From: Rahnella bruchi
GTDB lineage: Bacteria; Pseudomonadota; Gammaproteobacteria; Enterobacterales; Enterobacteriaceae
Length of the DNA: 64,000 bases
NCBI RefSeq assembly: GCF_003614975.1
Contig: NZ_QZWI01000008.1
Location: 62,001 to 126,000 of the forward strand
Direction: 5' to 3'
Part shown: positions 16,152-25,375 of the stretch, in pieces
Numbering within the stretch: the first letter of the stretch is position 1
Layout: each line of letters opens with the position of its first letter
Program-made: the position numbers and the translations under genes
Notes under the pieces: generated by a model
What the model was told of the DNA's origin: nothing
The model's database searches: none
The model's input: only the letters and a program-made list of their open reading frames with translations

Positions 16152-18245
16152 TTACGCTTTCTGTTTGATGGTGAGCTGGGGTTCCCAGTCGGTATCGGGA
16201 TGCTGGGCAATCTGTTGTGGTGTCATCGGACGCCCCAACAGATAGCCCTGTAACGTGTCGCAGCCCAGTTGCGTCAGGAAATCCTGCTGCTGGGTCGTTT
16301 CCACGCCTTCGGCGACCACTTTCAGATTGAGGGTCTGACCCAGAGCGATAATAGCCGCAACAATACTGGCGTCTTCGCTGCCCGCAATCAGGTCATTAAT
16401 AAATGCCCCGTCGATTTTCAGTTCGCTGGCCGGCAGACGCTTCAGGTACAGCAGGCTGGAGTAGCCGGTACCGAAATCGTCAATCGAGGCCTTCACGCCA
16501 AATTGGGTCAGACGCTCCAGAATTTCCACGCTGACGTCCGGATTGCGCATTGCGGTGGTTTCGGTGACTTCCAGCGTCAACATTTCCGGTGGGATCTGAT
16601 GACGTTCAATGGTCTCAATCACCATTTCGACCAGATTCGACTGTTCAAATTGCAGCGTCGACAGATTGACCGCCACCGTCCAGGTGGTATGTCCTTCCAG
16701 ATGCCATTCGCGCAACTGGCGGCAGGCTTCATTGAGCACCCATTCACCCATCGGAATAATCAGCCCGGTTTTTTCTGCCAGTGGCAGGAACCCGTCCGGG
16801 CTCAGGGTTTTGCCGTCACGCTCCCAGCGCAGCAGTGCCTCAAAACCGCTGACCGGCCCGTAAGGCGCGATAAATTTCGGCTGATAATGCAGTCGCAGTT
16901 CGTGGTGCTCGATAGCGAGGCGCAAATCATTGAGCATCTGTAGCTGGTTTTGCGCGTTGGCATTCATCGAAGGCTGGAAGAAGCTGTGTCCGTTACGGCC
17001 TGAGTTTTTGGTGTGATACATCGCCGCATCGGCATTGAGCATCAGCTCGCGCTCATTTTCGCCGTCTCCCGGATACACCGCGATACCGACGCTGGCGGAA
17101 ACCAGCAGTTCGTAACGGGAGACGTAAAACGGACGGGCGATCATATGCACCAGTTTATCGGCTAACTGCGAAGCATCCGTTGGCTCGGCGATTTCCACCA
17201 GCAGGACAAATTCATCGCCGCCCAGACGGGCCAGCGTGTCAACTGCGCGCAGCTGAGATTTCAGCCGTTCGGTGACAGAAATTAACAGCTGATCGCCAAT
17301 GTGGTGCCCGAAAGCATCGTTAACAGCCTTGAATCCGTCGAGATCCAAAAACAGCACCGCAAACTGAGATTCTCCCCGCGAGGCTTTCTGAAACGCCTGA
17401 CTGAGGCGGTCTTCCAGTAACAGGCGGTTCGGCAGACGGGTGAGATTGTCATGCAGCGCCAGCTGAGTCAGCTCGCGGTTAGCCTGCGCCAGCGACGACG
17501 CCAGAATCGACGTGCGCGCCTGCATCCGGCCATCAAGAATAGAAATAATCAGCGTGATCGCCAGAATAGCCAGCGTGACCACTATCACCAGCAGCGCCAG
17601 CCAGTTGTTATCGACTCCGCTGAACGCCGCCATGCTGTGGCTGTCCATCGGGAATTGGGCGGCAGCCATGCCGATGTAGTGCATACCGACAATCGCCGTG
17701 CCCATTACAACGGCGGCACTGATGCGCAACAGACGGACATTCGGCGACTGCTGGCGCAGATGGAACGCCATCCACAGCGCAGCGCCGGAGGCGACAATCG
17801 CCACCACGACGGACAGCGTGACCCAGCGGAAGTCATAAACAATGGGCGGCATCATCAGCATCGCTGACATGCCGGTGTAATGCATGGCTGCAATACCGCC
17901 GCCCATCAGTAACGCGCCCGCCAGCAAACGCCGCAGAGGCAACTCTTGCAGGCAGACCAGCCAGAGCGCAAACGCCGAGGAAATAATCGCGATCAGCATG
18001 GAAAGCAGCGTAACAACCGGGTCGTAACCCATTGGCATAGAAGAATTAAAGGCCAGCATTCCGATGAAATGCATCGACCAGATACCAATGCCCATTGCAA
18101 TGGCGCCACCAATTAACCAAAGTCGGGAAGCCCTTCCCTCCGTGGTGGCAACCCGGCCAGCCATATCAAGCGCGGTATAAGAGGCAAGCATTGCAACAAT
18201 GAACGAAAACATGACAAGCACATTGTTGTAATTACTGGAAAACAT
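16152..18245 (-). CDS. MHYT-GGDEF-EAL membrane protein for cyclic-di-GMP turnover
   Basis: A 697-residue inner-membrane signalling protein. The first 250 residues form an MHYT sensor with three repeats (GIWSMHFIGM, AAMHYTGMSAM and VGMHYIGMAAA) thought to bind a metal or diatomic gas. A diguanylate cyclase domain follows (about 275-440) with intact GGDEF at about 341 and an RxxD inhibitory site five residues before it. The EAL phosphodiesterase domain (about 455-690) keeps EALLR, DDFGTGYSS, LKID and AEGVE, so both activities look competent. The ATG at 18245 is preferred because GGAG lies six bases upstream; a frame six codons longer exists without one. Confidence 0.92.
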   Translation of the reverse strand: MFSSNYNNVLVMFSFIVAMLASYTALDMAGRVATTEGRASRLWLIGGAIAMGIGIWSMHFIGMLAFNSSMPMGYDPVVTLLSMLIAIISSAFALWLVCLQELPLRRLLAGALLMGGGIAAMHYTGMSAMLMMPPIVYDFRWVTLSVVVAIVASGAALWMAFHLRQQSPNVRLLRISAAVVMGTAIVGMHYIGMAAAQFPMDSHSMAAFSGVDNNWLALLVIVVTLAILAITLIISILDGRMQARTSILASSLAQANRELTQLALHDNLTRLPNRLLLEDRLSQAFQKASRGESQFAVLFLDLDGFKAVNDAFGHHIGDQLLISVTERLKSQLRAVDTLARLGGDEFVLLVEIAEPTDASQLADKLVHMIARPFYVSRYELLVSASVGIAVYPGDGENERELMLNADAAMYHTKNSGRNGHSFFQPSMNANAQNQLQMLNDLRLAIEHHELRLHYQPKFIAPYGPVSGFEALLRWERDGKTLSPDGFLPLAEKTGLIIPMGEWVLNEACRQLREWHLEGHTTWTVAVNLSTLQFEQSNLVEMVIETIERHQIPPEMLTLEVTETTAMRNPDVSVEILERLTQFGVKASIDDFGTGYSSLLYLKRLPASELKIDGAFINDLIAGSEDASIVAAIIALGQTLNLKVVAEGVETTQQQDFLTQLGCDTLQGYLLGRPMTPQQIAQHPDTDWEPQLTIKQKA

Positions 18246-18513
18246 GTAAGGCTCCACAAACATAGAGTCGAAAGCGACGGGCTGATTTTTTATCCGGCGA
18301 TAATGGCATTAAGATTTATTAAAGGCGAATGAAGTTACGATAATTTTTTTCGTGTAATTAAGATTAATCCGTAAGTGATTTTAATCAAATAAAAAGATTT
18401 TCACGGTATTAATCCGGATAAAAACAAGGGTTTTTAAAACGATTGTGATACCGGCATCGAAAGCGTTGTCTATAGTTAACAAATAATTAAATACCAAAGG
18501 GCAGAAGACATTT
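18246..18513. other. AT-rich divergent promoter region
   Basis: About 270 bases between the GGDEF-EAL gene and the divergent GST gene, much richer in A and T than the surroundings (18296-18440). It must hold both promoters and is a likely H-NS or IHF target, although no exact operator was identified. Confidence 0.45.
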
Positions 18514-19182
18514 ATGTTAACAGTTCATCATTTAGATAATTCCCGATCACAGCGAATCTTATGGATGCTCGAAGAATTGAGTGTCCCCTATGAAATTCAA
18601 CGATATCAGCGTGATGCTGAAACCATGCTGGCACCCGCATCGCTTAAGAAAATCCATCCTCTGGGCAAGTCACCGGTACTTGAAGACAACGGCCTGATCC
18701 TCGCGGAATCCGGTGCCATTATCGAGTATTTGCAGGAAATCTATGATGAGGCTGGCACGCTGAAACCGTCGGCGTTTGCCGAGCGCCAGCAGTACCGCTA
18801 CTGGATGCATTATGCGGAAGGTTCGCTGATGCCGTTGCTGGTCATGAAGCTTATTTTTGGCCGCTTAGGAAAGCCGCCAATGCCGTGGCTGATCCGCCCG
18901 ATCGGCAGTGCCATCGGGCAGGGCGTGCAGAAAAACTATCTCGATAAGCAGATTTATACTCATCTGGATTATCTCGAGCAGCATCTGACCACCCATCCTT
19001 ATTTTGCCGGTTACCAGTTCAGTGCCGCCGACATTCAGATGAGTTTCCCGATTGAAGCCGTCAATGCCCGTACCGGTCTTGGAAAATACCCACATATAAA
19101 TGCATGGCTTTCTAATGTTACGGCCCGACCGGCTTATCAGCGCGCACTGGAAACGGGTGGCCCTTTGAATATCCTGCGTTAG
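18514..19182 (+). CDS. Glutathione S-transferase family protein
   Basis: A 222-residue cytosolic GST. The N-terminal thioredoxin fold has HHLDNSRSQRILWML with a candidate catalytic Ser at about 10, and HPLGKSPVLEDNGLILAESGAIIEYL as the glutathione-binding segment. The helical C-terminal domain includes YFAGYQFSAADIQMSFPIEA. It is distinct from the GST at 9361. A gene of this type precedes ghxP (yjcD) in some other enterobacteria, as I recall, so this block may be conserved order. AAGGGCAGAAG precedes the ATG. The substrate is unknown. Confidence 0.87.
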   Translation: MLTVHHLDNSRSQRILWMLEELSVPYEIQRYQRDAETMLAPASLKKIHPLGKSPVLEDNGLILAESGAIIEYLQEIYDEAGTLKPSAFAERQQYRYWMHYAEGSLMPLLVMKLIFGRLGKPPMPWLIRPIGSAIGQGVQKNYLDKQIYTHLDYLEQHLTTHPYFAGYQFSAADIQMSFPIEAVNARTGLGKYPHINAWLSNVTARPAYQRALETGGPLNILR

Positions 19183-19539
19183 TTCTTTTTAAGTGTCCGA
19201 TAAATTTAAAGGGAAACGTTTTGGCATTTTCGTCGCCGGAACGTCCTCCCTTTTTATATTCAGAGATGTTTATTGGTGGCCGGTAATTCGCGCAGTCAAC
19301 GCCATCAAAAAATAACCCTTAATAAACGTCATGTTATTTTTCCTTATGCACGGTTGTGTCTTGTCATGGTGCATTCACCCTGATTTGCCCTTCTGTATCC
19401 CTGGAAGATGAACTTCGTGCGCAACCGATACCGCACAGCAAACCGCCAGACGGATAAATTTACAACACAACCGCGTTTTTATTGACCAGACAACGGTAAA
19501 TTGTCGGCGAACGGAGTTGAAATGGGAGTGGTAAAGGCC

Positions 19540-19555
19540 GGATAATCGTTTGCGT
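19540..19555 (-). promoter_or_regulatory. Candidate PurR operator 1 for ghxP
   Basis: On the minus strand this reads ACGCAAACGATTATCC, matching the first nine bases of the PurR consensus ACGCAAACGTTTNCNT and diverging in the second half. Its centre is 44 bases upstream of the better box 2. Two PurR sites before a guanine/hypoxanthine permease gene make repression by purine-bound PurR plausible. Confidence 0.4.
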
Positions 19556-19583
19556 TAATTTTTGTCCCGCCATACGCGATGCG

Positions 19584-19599
19584 AGTTAAACGTTTGCTT
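19584..19599 (+). promoter_or_regulatory. Candidate PurR operator 2 for ghxP
   Basis: AGTTAAACGTTTGCTT matches the palindromic PurR consensus in 12 of 16 positions, including the central AAACGTTTGC. It lies about 120 bases before the ghxP start codon. E. coli ghxP is, as I recall, a PurR target. Confidence 0.5.
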
Positions 19600-19715
19600 T
19601 GCCGTTCTGACGCCTGTTTCGGCGATTTCAGGCGACAAATAAGGAAGTGAACGTGCAGAAACGGTTTCATAATGACCACGCCGGCTAATCAGTAGAGACA
19701 TTCAGAGGATTTTCC

Positions 19716-21083
19716 ATGTCGAGTCAACACACTCAGACGGGCAGCGCCGTTGCGCCAAAAGGCCCGTTTGATGCTTTTTTCAAAATCAGTGCGCGTGGCA
19801 GTAATGTCCGCCAGGAAGTGATCGCTGGCTTAACAACGTTTCTGGCGATGGTGTATTCGGTCATCGTTGTGCCGTCAATGCTCGGCAAAGCGGGCTTTTC
19901 GCCAAGCGCCGTGTTTGTCGCGACCTGTCTGGTTGCCGGTTTTGGCTCGTTGCTGATGGGCCTGTGGGCTAATCTGCCGCTGGCCATTGGTTGTGCTATT
20001 TCTCTGACTGCCTTTACCGCCTTTAGTCTGGTGCTTGGCCAGCACATCAGTGTACCGGTTGCACTCGGCGCAGTATTCCTGATGGGGGTATTGTTCACCA
20101 TTATCTCGGTGACCGGCATTCGTTCGTGGATATTGCGCAATCTGCCGGTCGGCGTTGCGCACGGTACCGGCATCGGTATCGGCCTGTTCCTGTTGCTGAT
20201 CGCGGCCAACGGCGTCGGCCTGGTGGTGAAAAACCCGCTGGACGGCTTACCTGTCGCACTGGGCGCGTTCACGTCTTTCCCGGTGATCATGACGCTGCTC
20301 GGACTGGCGGTGATTTTCGGCCTTGAGAAACTGCGCGTTCCCGGCGGCATTTTGTTGGTGATTATCGCGATTTCTATTATTGGTCTGATTTTCGATCCTG
20401 CCGTTAAATATCAGGGTTTGTTCGCGATGCCTTCTCTGGCAGGCGCTGACGGTAAATCGGTGATTTTCGACCTCGACATTATGGGCGCACTGAAAGCCGC
20501 CGTATTGCCAAGCGTTCTGGCGCTGGTCATGACGGCGGTATTTGATGCCACCGGTACCATTCGCGCGGTCGCCGGTCAGGCGAATCTGCTGGATGAAAAC
20601 GGCCAGATCATCAGCGGCGGCAAAGCCCTGACCGCAGACTCGGTGAGCAGCATTTTTGCTTCACTGGTCGGCGCATCTCCGGCTGCGGTTTACATCGAAT
20701 CGGCAGCCGGTACTGCGGCGGGCGGCAAAACTGGCCTGACCGCGACAGTCGTCGGCGTGCTGTTTCTGCTGATGCTGTTCCTGTCGCCGTTGTCATATCT
20801 GGTGCCTGCTTACGCGACCGCACCGGCACTGATGTATGTCGGCCTGCTGATGCTCAGCAACGTCACCAAGCTGGATTTCAACGATTTTGTGGACGCCATG
20901 TCCGGCCTGCTGTGCGCCGTGTTCATCGTGCTGACCTGTAATATCGTGACCGGCATTATGCTTGGTTTCAGCTCGCTGGTGATTGGCCGTATTTTCTCCG
21001 GCGAATGGCGCAAACTGAACCTGGGCACAGTGATCATCGCCGTCGCGCTCGTGGTGTTTTATGCGGGCGGATGGGCGATCTAA
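19716..21083 (+). CDS. ghxP: Guanine/hypoxanthine permease GhxP
   Basis: A 455-residue inner-membrane proton-linked nucleobase transporter of the NCS2 family, AzgA-like subgroup. Long segments agree with remembered E. coli GhxP (YjcD): [76 protein letters not shown] and [19 protein letters not shown], the last two forming the substrate-binding half helices. Length and C-terminus ([13 protein letters not shown]) match. The CAGAGGA site before the ATG is good. yjcE follows, as in E. coli. Two PurR-like boxes upstream suggest purine repression. Alternatives (AdeP or AdeQ adenine permeases) are less likely on sequence and context. Confidence 0.93.
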   Translation: MSSQHTQTGSAVAPKGPFDAFFKISARGSNVRQEVIAGLTTFLAMVYSVIVVPSMLGKAGFSPSAVFVATCLVAGFGSLLMGLWANLPLAIGCAISLTAFTAFSLVLGQHISVPVALGAVFLMGVLFTIISVTGIRSWILRNLPVGVAHGTGIGIGLFLLLIAANGVGLVVKNPLDGLPVALGAFTSFPVIMTLLGLAVIFGLEKLRVPGGILLVIIAISIIGLIFDPAVKYQGLFAMPSLAGADGKSVIFDLDIMGALKAAVLPSVLALVMTAVFDATGTIRAVAGQANLLDENGQIISGGKALTADSVSSIFASLVGASPAAVYIESAAGTAAGGKTGLTATVVGVLFLLMLFLSPLSYLVPAYATAPALMYVGLLMLSNVTKLDFNDFVDAMSGLLCAVFIVLTCNIVTGIMLGFSSLVIGRIFSGEWRKLNLGTVIIAVALVVFYAGGWAI

Positions 21084-21090
21084 TTTGTTG

Positions 21091-21222
21091 GTTCTCTCCC
21101 TCCCTTGCAAAGGGGAGGGGTGGGGGGGTATTAATGGCGAATCAACAGGTTGAGATGTGCTTTGGTATTGATTTTGTCATTAAAACCCCCTCCCGGTCTC
21201 CCTCTTCGCAGGGGGAGGAGCA
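21091..21222. repeat. 130-bp element with G/C-rich inverted arms, copy 1
   Basis: The left arm begins CTCCCTCCCTTGCAAAGG and ends GGGGGGTATTAA. The right arm begins AAAACCCCCTCCCGG and ends CGCAGGGGGAGGAG. The two arms are roughly reverse complements about 40 bases long around an AT-rich core, and each arm also folds by itself. A second copy of the same length, with a related core (GTGCTTT ... ATTG), lies at 25202-25331. The layout resembles a small non-autonomous palindromic repeat. It sits between ghxP and yjcE, where it could act as a transcript-processing or attenuating hairpin. Confidence 0.75.
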
Positions 21223-21355
21223 GTAAATCCCACAGTTGTAACCGCACGCACTGATTTAAATCCCATCCCCTTTTGATCTACTATTCCTTAGTTCGCTCCG
21301 GACTCACTCACCTGCGTCTGGCTGAAATTCATAAAAACAAGAGTCTAAGGAAAGC

Positions 21356-23005
21356 ATGGAAATATTCTTTACCATTCTGATTTTGATTCTGGTGGTGTCG
21401 CTCTCCGGTGTCGTCACCAGAATGTTACCGTTTCAGGTTCCTCTTCCATTAATGCAGATTGCCGTCGGTGCTTTACTGGCGTGGCCCAATTTTGGCCTGC
21501 ATGTGGACTTCGATCCGGAACTGTTTCTCGTTCTGTTCATCCCGCCATTGCTGTTTGCCGATGGCTGGAAAACCCCGACCCGTGAATTCCTCCACCACGG
21601 TCGCGAAATTCTCGGGCTGGCGCTGGTGCTGGTGTTACTCACCGTCGTCGGTATCGGTTATCTGATTTATATGATGGTGCCGGATATTCCATTGGTGGCC
21701 GCGTTTGCGCTGGCGGCGGTGCTTTCGCCGACCGATGCCGTGGCATTGGGCGGGATTGTCGGTAAGGGCCGTATTCCGAAGTCGATCATGGGCGTGCTGG
21801 AAGGTGAAGCGTTGATGAATGACGCGTCCGGCCTGGTCTCCCTGAAATTCGCTATCGCTGTGGCGATGGGCACCATGATTTTCACCGTCGGCGGAGCAAC
21901 AGTCGAATTCCTTAAAGTGGCGATTGGCGGTCTGATGGCCGGCGTGGCGGTGACCTGGCTGTACAGTAAATCGCTGCGCATCATGAGCCGCTGGAGCGGT
22001 GATGATCCGGCGACGCAAATCGTCTTTCTGCTGCTGCTGCCGTTCGCGTCGTATCTGATTGCAGAACACATCGGTGTTTCCGGCATTCTGGCCGCCGTGG
22101 CTGCCGGTATGACCATCAGCCAGTCAGGCATTATCCGTAACGCACCACTGGCGATGCGCCTGCGTGCTAACAGTGTCTGGGCGATGCTCGAGTTTGTGTT
22201 CAACGGCATGGTGTTCATCATGCTGGGCCTGCAATTGCCGGGCATTCTGGAAAATTCGATTGATCAGGCGACGCATGACCCCTCAATCGTGACGTGGCAT
22301 TTGTTCGCTGACGTCGGGATTATCTATTTTGCGCTGCTGATCCTGCGTTTTGTCTGGCTGTGGGTGATGAAGAATTTCAGCAACCGTTTTTTGAAAAAGA
22401 AACCATTGCTGTTTGGCAGTTACAGTACGCGTGAATTGTGGGTGGCTTCTTTTGCCGGTGTGCGCGGGGCGATTACCCTTGCCGGTGTGCTGTCGATTCC
22501 GTTATTCCTCGCCGATGGTTCTGCGTTCCCGTCACGCTATCAGCTGGTATTCCTGGCGACCGGCGTCATTCTGTTCTCCCTGATTGCGGGCGTGATTGCC
22601 TTGCCGTTCCTGCTCAGGGGCGTGGTGGTGGCTGACGGTACGACGTATCGCGAAGAAGAACGCATGGCGAAATCCATCGCGGCGGAAGTGGCGATAGAGA
22701 GCCTGCATAAGATGGAAGAGCGTCTGGCGGCGGATACTGAAGAAAACATTGATGAGCAAACGCTGAGGGAAATCAGCTCACGGGTGATCGGGACACTGCG
22801 GCGGCGCACGGCCAACCGCGATGACATGGAAACCGCGCTGAAGCTGGAAAACCTCGAGCGCCGCTTCCGTCTGACCGCGCTGCGTGCTGAACGTGGTGAG
22901 CTGTATCATCTGCGCGCCACGCAGAAAATCAGCAACGAAACGCTGCAAAAATTGCTGCATGACTTGGATCTGCTTGAAGCGTTGCTGGTTGAAAAAGAGG
23001 TCTGA
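21356..23005 (+). CDS. yjcE: CPA1-family Na+/H+ antiporter YjcE
   Basis: A 549-residue inner-membrane cation/proton antiporter. The first 400 residues form about twelve transmembrane segments, with the CPA1 signatures LFIPPLLFADGWKTP, AFALAAVLSPTDAVALGGIVG (PTD), EGEALMNDASGLVSLKFA (the ND ion-binding pair) and FAGVRGAITLAGVLSIP. A cytosolic C-terminal tail of about 130 residues is helical and charged (ATQKISNETLQKLLHDLDLLEALL). Length and sequence follow E. coli YjcE, and the ghxP-yjcE order is the same. The AAGGAAAGC site supports the start. A strong terminator follows. The precise ion is uncertain. Confidence 0.92.
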   Translation: MEIFFTILILILVVSLSGVVTRMLPFQVPLPLMQIAVGALLAWPNFGLHVDFDPELFLVLFIPPLLFADGWKTPTREFLHHGREILGLALVLVLLTVVGIGYLIYMMVPDIPLVAAFALAAVLSPTDAVALGGIVGKGRIPKSIMGVLEGEALMNDASGLVSLKFAIAVAMGTMIFTVGGATVEFLKVAIGGLMAGVAVTWLYSKSLRIMSRWSGDDPATQIVFLLLLPFASYLIAEHIGVSGILAAVAAGMTISQSGIIRNAPLAMRLRANSVWAMLEFVFNGMVFIMLGLQLPGILENSIDQATHDPSIVTWHLFADVGIIYFALLILRFVWLWVMKNFSNRFLKKKPLLFGSYSTRELWVASFAGVRGAITLAGVLSIPLFLADGSAFPSRYQLVFLATGVILFSLIAGVIALPFLLRGVVVADGTTYREEERMAKSIAAEVAIESLHKMEERLAADTEENIDEQTLREISSRVIGTLRRRTANRDDMETALKLENLERRFRLTALRAERGELYHLRATQKISNETLQKLLHDLDLLEALLVEKEV

Positions 23006-23022
23006 TTTCTGCCGGGAATGAT

Positions 23023-23058
23023 AAAACCGCGTGCGCTGAAAGGGGCTCGCGGTTTTTT
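23023..23058. terminator. Bidirectional terminator after yjcE
   Basis: The stem AAAACCGCG/CGCGGTTTT has a 16-base loop and runs of T on the right and A on the left. It serves yjcE and the convergent LysR gene. Confidence 0.85.
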
Positions 23059-23066
23059 ATTGGCAG

Positions 23067-23945
23067 CTATTTCCAGTAGTCGCGGCACAGCGTGATCCAC
23101 GCCTGCGCGCTGTGCGAAAGGTAGCTACCCTGATGCCAGATAAGGCCAAGCTGCCACGGCATCAGCGGATCCAGCGGCAGCCACATCAGCGCGTTTTTAT
23201 CCAGTCGCTGGCAGATTGGCTCCGGCAGAATCGCCACGCCCATGCCGGTTTGCACCATCGCGGCTAAGAAATCCCACTGACCGCTGCGTGCGGCAATTTT
23301 GGGTGTGAAACCATGGGCGGAAAACGCATCCATCAGCTGGCGATACAGTGCAAAATCTTCGTTATAAATCAGAATGCTTTCATCAGCCAGATCGCTTATC
23401 CCGATGCGCGTACGGTTCAGCCAGTGCGACGTGCGCGGCACTACCACGCACAGCGGATGGCTGAACAACAAAATTGAGGCGATGGATGGCACCGCATCGG
23501 CGGGCAGGGCGGTCAGCGCCAGATCCAGCTCGCCGGAGATCACCGCCTGTTGCACCGTCAGGCCGCCAAACTCAGAGATAATCAGTTCAATGCCGGGATA
23601 TTGCTGGCGGAAACTGCCGATCAGTGGCGCGATTTGTGTGCCGACCATGGGTGGAATGCCCAGACGTAAATGACCCGATTTCAGCGAGTTGATGTCTTCC
23701 AGTTCGGCTTCCAGCTGGCGGAATTCTTCGAGAATATTCAGTCCGCGCTGATAAAGCGCCTGTCCGCTGTCGGTCAGACGCAAACGCCGTCCTTCACGAA
23801 TAATCAGCGTGCATTCCAGTTCTTCTTCCAGATGGCGCAGCATTTTGCTGATTGTCGGCTGGGTGACAAACAGCTTTTCCGCCGCGCGAGTGAAGCTTTG
23901 CTGGCGAACCACTTCAACAAAATAGCGTAAGGTACGGACGTCCAT
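23067..23945 (-). CDS. LysR-family regulator, CidR-like
   Basis: A 292-residue LysR regulator. The helix-turn-helix is in MDVRTLRYFVEVVRQQSFTRAAEKLFVTQPTISKMLRHLE and the effector-binding domain starts at about 90 (SGHLRLGIPPMVGTQIAPLIG). The opening resembles regulators of cid/lrg operons such as CidR/YwbI of Gram-positive bacteria. The gene is divergent from a cidA-like/cidB-like pair, with 144 bases between start codons, so it very probably controls that pair. In Firmicutes the signals include acetate and pyruvate overflow; whether this holds here is unknown. Confidence 0.87.
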   Translation of the reverse strand: MDVRTLRYFVEVVRQQSFTRAAEKLFVTQPTISKMLRHLEEELECTLIIREGRRLRLTDSGQALYQRGLNILEEFRQLEAELEDINSLKSGHLRLGIPPMVGTQIAPLIGSFRQQYPGIELIISEFGGLTVQQAVISGELDLALTALPADAVPSIASILLFSHPLCVVVPRTSHWLNRTRIGISDLADESILIYNEDFALYRQLMDAFSAHGFTPKIAARSGQWDFLAAMVQTGMGVAILPEPICQRLDKNALMWLPLDPLMPWQLGLIWHQGSYLSHSAQAWITLCRDYWK

Positions 23946-24089
23946 GGGCTGATGTTTTCCCGTTCAGATCGGCAAGTAACAAAGTATTCCAAACTGGAAT
24001 CATTTTTATGATTTTAATTCATTTCTTTACCGGTTTCCTGCCAGCGTATACTTCATTTTCACACTTTTCCCTCCTTCGAGGTCGTTCCC

Positions 24090-24512
24090 ATGTTGTTGGC
24101 GTTGCGCACTAAAGCGCCGTCCCTGCTGACCCGCTGTCAGATCCCCGTTCAGGTGGTGCTGTATGCGGTGTTATTCGTTATTGCCGATCGTCTGGTTACT
24201 GCGTTACATCTGCCTTTGCCGGCCAATATTGTCGGGATGCTGATGCTTTTGCTGCTGATTATGTTCCGCATTTTACCGGTGAAATGGGTGAAAGCCGGTT
24301 CGCGCTGGCTGCTGGCGGAGATGCTGTTATTTTTCGTGCCTGCCGTCGTCGCGGTGGTGAATTACGCACAGTTGCTGATGATTGAAGGCTGGAAGATCTT
24401 TCTGGTGATTGGTGTCAGCACGATTCTGACGCTGGGCGCGACCGCGGTGGTAGTGGACAAAGTTTACCGGCTGGAACAACGTCTGGCGGCGAGGAAGGCG
24501 AGCCGTGACTGA
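24090..24512 (+). CDS. CidA/LrgA-family membrane protein
   Basis: A 140-residue protein with four hydrophobic segments, of the holin-like CidA/LrgA family. The motifs LPLPANIVGMLMLLLLI and LLAEMLLFFVPAVVAVVNY are diagnostic. These proteins modulate murein hydrolase activity or carry small acids such as pyruvate, working with the CidB/LrgB protein encoded next door. The start codon follows a CGAGG site. Its last eight bases overlap the cidB-like gene, indicating translational coupling. The E. coli counterpart is YohJ, but the adjacent LysR regulator is the Gram-positive-like arrangement. Confidence 0.9.
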   Translation: MLLALRTKAPSLLTRCQIPVQVVLYAVLFVIADRLVTALHLPLPANIVGMLMLLLLIMFRILPVKWVKAGSRWLLAEMLLFFVPAVVAVVNYAQLLMIEGWKIFLVIGVSTILTLGATAVVVDKVYRLEQRLAARKASRD

Positions 24513-25194
24513 TTTACTCATCAGCATTTTGTGTTTTGTCATCACGCTCGGGTTGTATTACGCCAATAAAAAACTCTATCGCCAGAAGCGCACTTTACTG
24601 CTGATGCCGCTGGTATTCACGCCGATTGTGCTGGTGGTGCTGCTGGTGCTGACGCACACGTCGTATCAGGATTACATCGGCGAAACGCACTGGCTGCTGT
24701 GGCTGCTCGGACCTTCAACCATCGCCTTTGCGGTGCCGGTTTACGAGAATATGGCGGTGATCCGGCGTCACTGGATGTCACTGAGTGCGGGTGTGCTGAC
24801 CGCGATTGTGGTGGCTGTCAGCAGCTCTGTCTGGCTGGCACGCATTCTGACATTGCCCGAAGAAATCCAGCGCAGTCTGGCGGTGCGTTCCATCACCACG
24901 CCGTTCGCGCTGGCAGCAGCGAAGCAAATGGGCGGTCAGCCTGATCTGGTGGCGCTGTTTGTGGTGATCACAGGCGTGTTCGGTATGGCGGTCGGCGATA
25001 TGTTGTTTTTGCGTCTGGCGGTGAAAAGCGGCCTGGCAAAAGGCGCTGGTTTTGGTGCGGCGTCGCACGGTGCAGGCACGGCGCGAGCGTATGAGCTGGG
25101 CGCAGAAGAAGGCGTGGTATCGAGTCTGGTGATGATGCTGGCGGGAGTGGTGACGGTTGTGATTGCGCCGATGATCGGGGTGGTGATGTGGTGA
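24505..25194 (+). CDS. CidB/LrgB-family membrane protein
   Basis: A 229-residue polytopic protein of the LrgB family (E. coli YohK type), with about seven hydrophobic segments. Characteristic stretches are WLLGPSTIAFAVPVYEN, LAVRSITTPFALAAAKQMGG, TGVFGMAVGDMLFL and FGAASHGAGTARAYELGAEEG. It starts with GTG overlapping the cidA-like gene by eight bases, and GGCGAGGAAGG upstream gives a ribosome site. It probably forms a complex or transport unit with the CidA-like protein. Copy 2 of the 130-bp inverted-arm element follows seven bases after the stop codon. Confidence 0.9.
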   Translation: MTDLLISILCFVITLGLYYANKKLYRQKRTLLLMPLVFTPIVLVVLLVLTHTSYQDYIGETHWLLWLLGPSTIAFAVPVYENMAVIRRHWMSLSAGVLTAIVVAVSSSVWLARILTLPEEIQRSLAVRSITTPFALAAAKQMGGQPDLVALFVVITGVFGMAVGDMLFLRLAVKSGLAKGAGFGAASHGAGTARAYELGAEEGVVSSLVMMLAGVVTVVIAPMIGVVMW

Positions 25195-25201
25195 TGATTA
25201 A

Positions 25202-25331
25202 GGCTCCCTCCCCTGCGAAGGGGAGGGTTGGGGTGGGGTATTAAGGTCAAAACTAAATTCAACGTGTGCTTTAACTCATTGCTTTGTATTCAAAACCCCC
25301 TCCCAACCTCCCCCTTCGCAGGAGGAGGAGT
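25202..25331. repeat. 130-bp element with G/C-rich inverted arms, copy 2
   Basis: The left arm is CTCCCTCCCCTGCGAAGG ... GGGGTATTAA and the right arm CAAAACCCCCTCCCAACC ... CTTCGCAGGAGGAGG. The two outer arms pair as reverse complements around an AT-rich core containing GTGTGCTTT and ATTGCTTTGT. Length and orientation match copy 1 at 21091-21222. It lies between the convergent cidB-like and yhdZ genes, where the folded arms could terminate either transcript. Confidence 0.75.
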
Positions 25332-25375
25332 TAAAAGCTACACCGTTCAGACGCCGGTCAGGCTGCGGCACCCAC

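Larger units (their letters stand above)
19183..19715. other. Long leader region upstream of ghxP
   Basis: About 530 bases without a credible gene. Two PurR-like boxes lie in the last third and are listed separately. The rest is AT-rich (19190-19345) and shows no clear hairpin with a T-run, although TCCCTTTTTATATT follows the GST gene at about 19247. The reverse-strand frame at 19479-19679 lacks similarity and a good start, and is rejected. Confidence 0.5.

Noticed and set aside
19479-19679. Minus-strand frame of 66 codons upstream of ghxP
   Set aside because: It covers both PurR-like boxes, has no good start, and looks like a chance frame.
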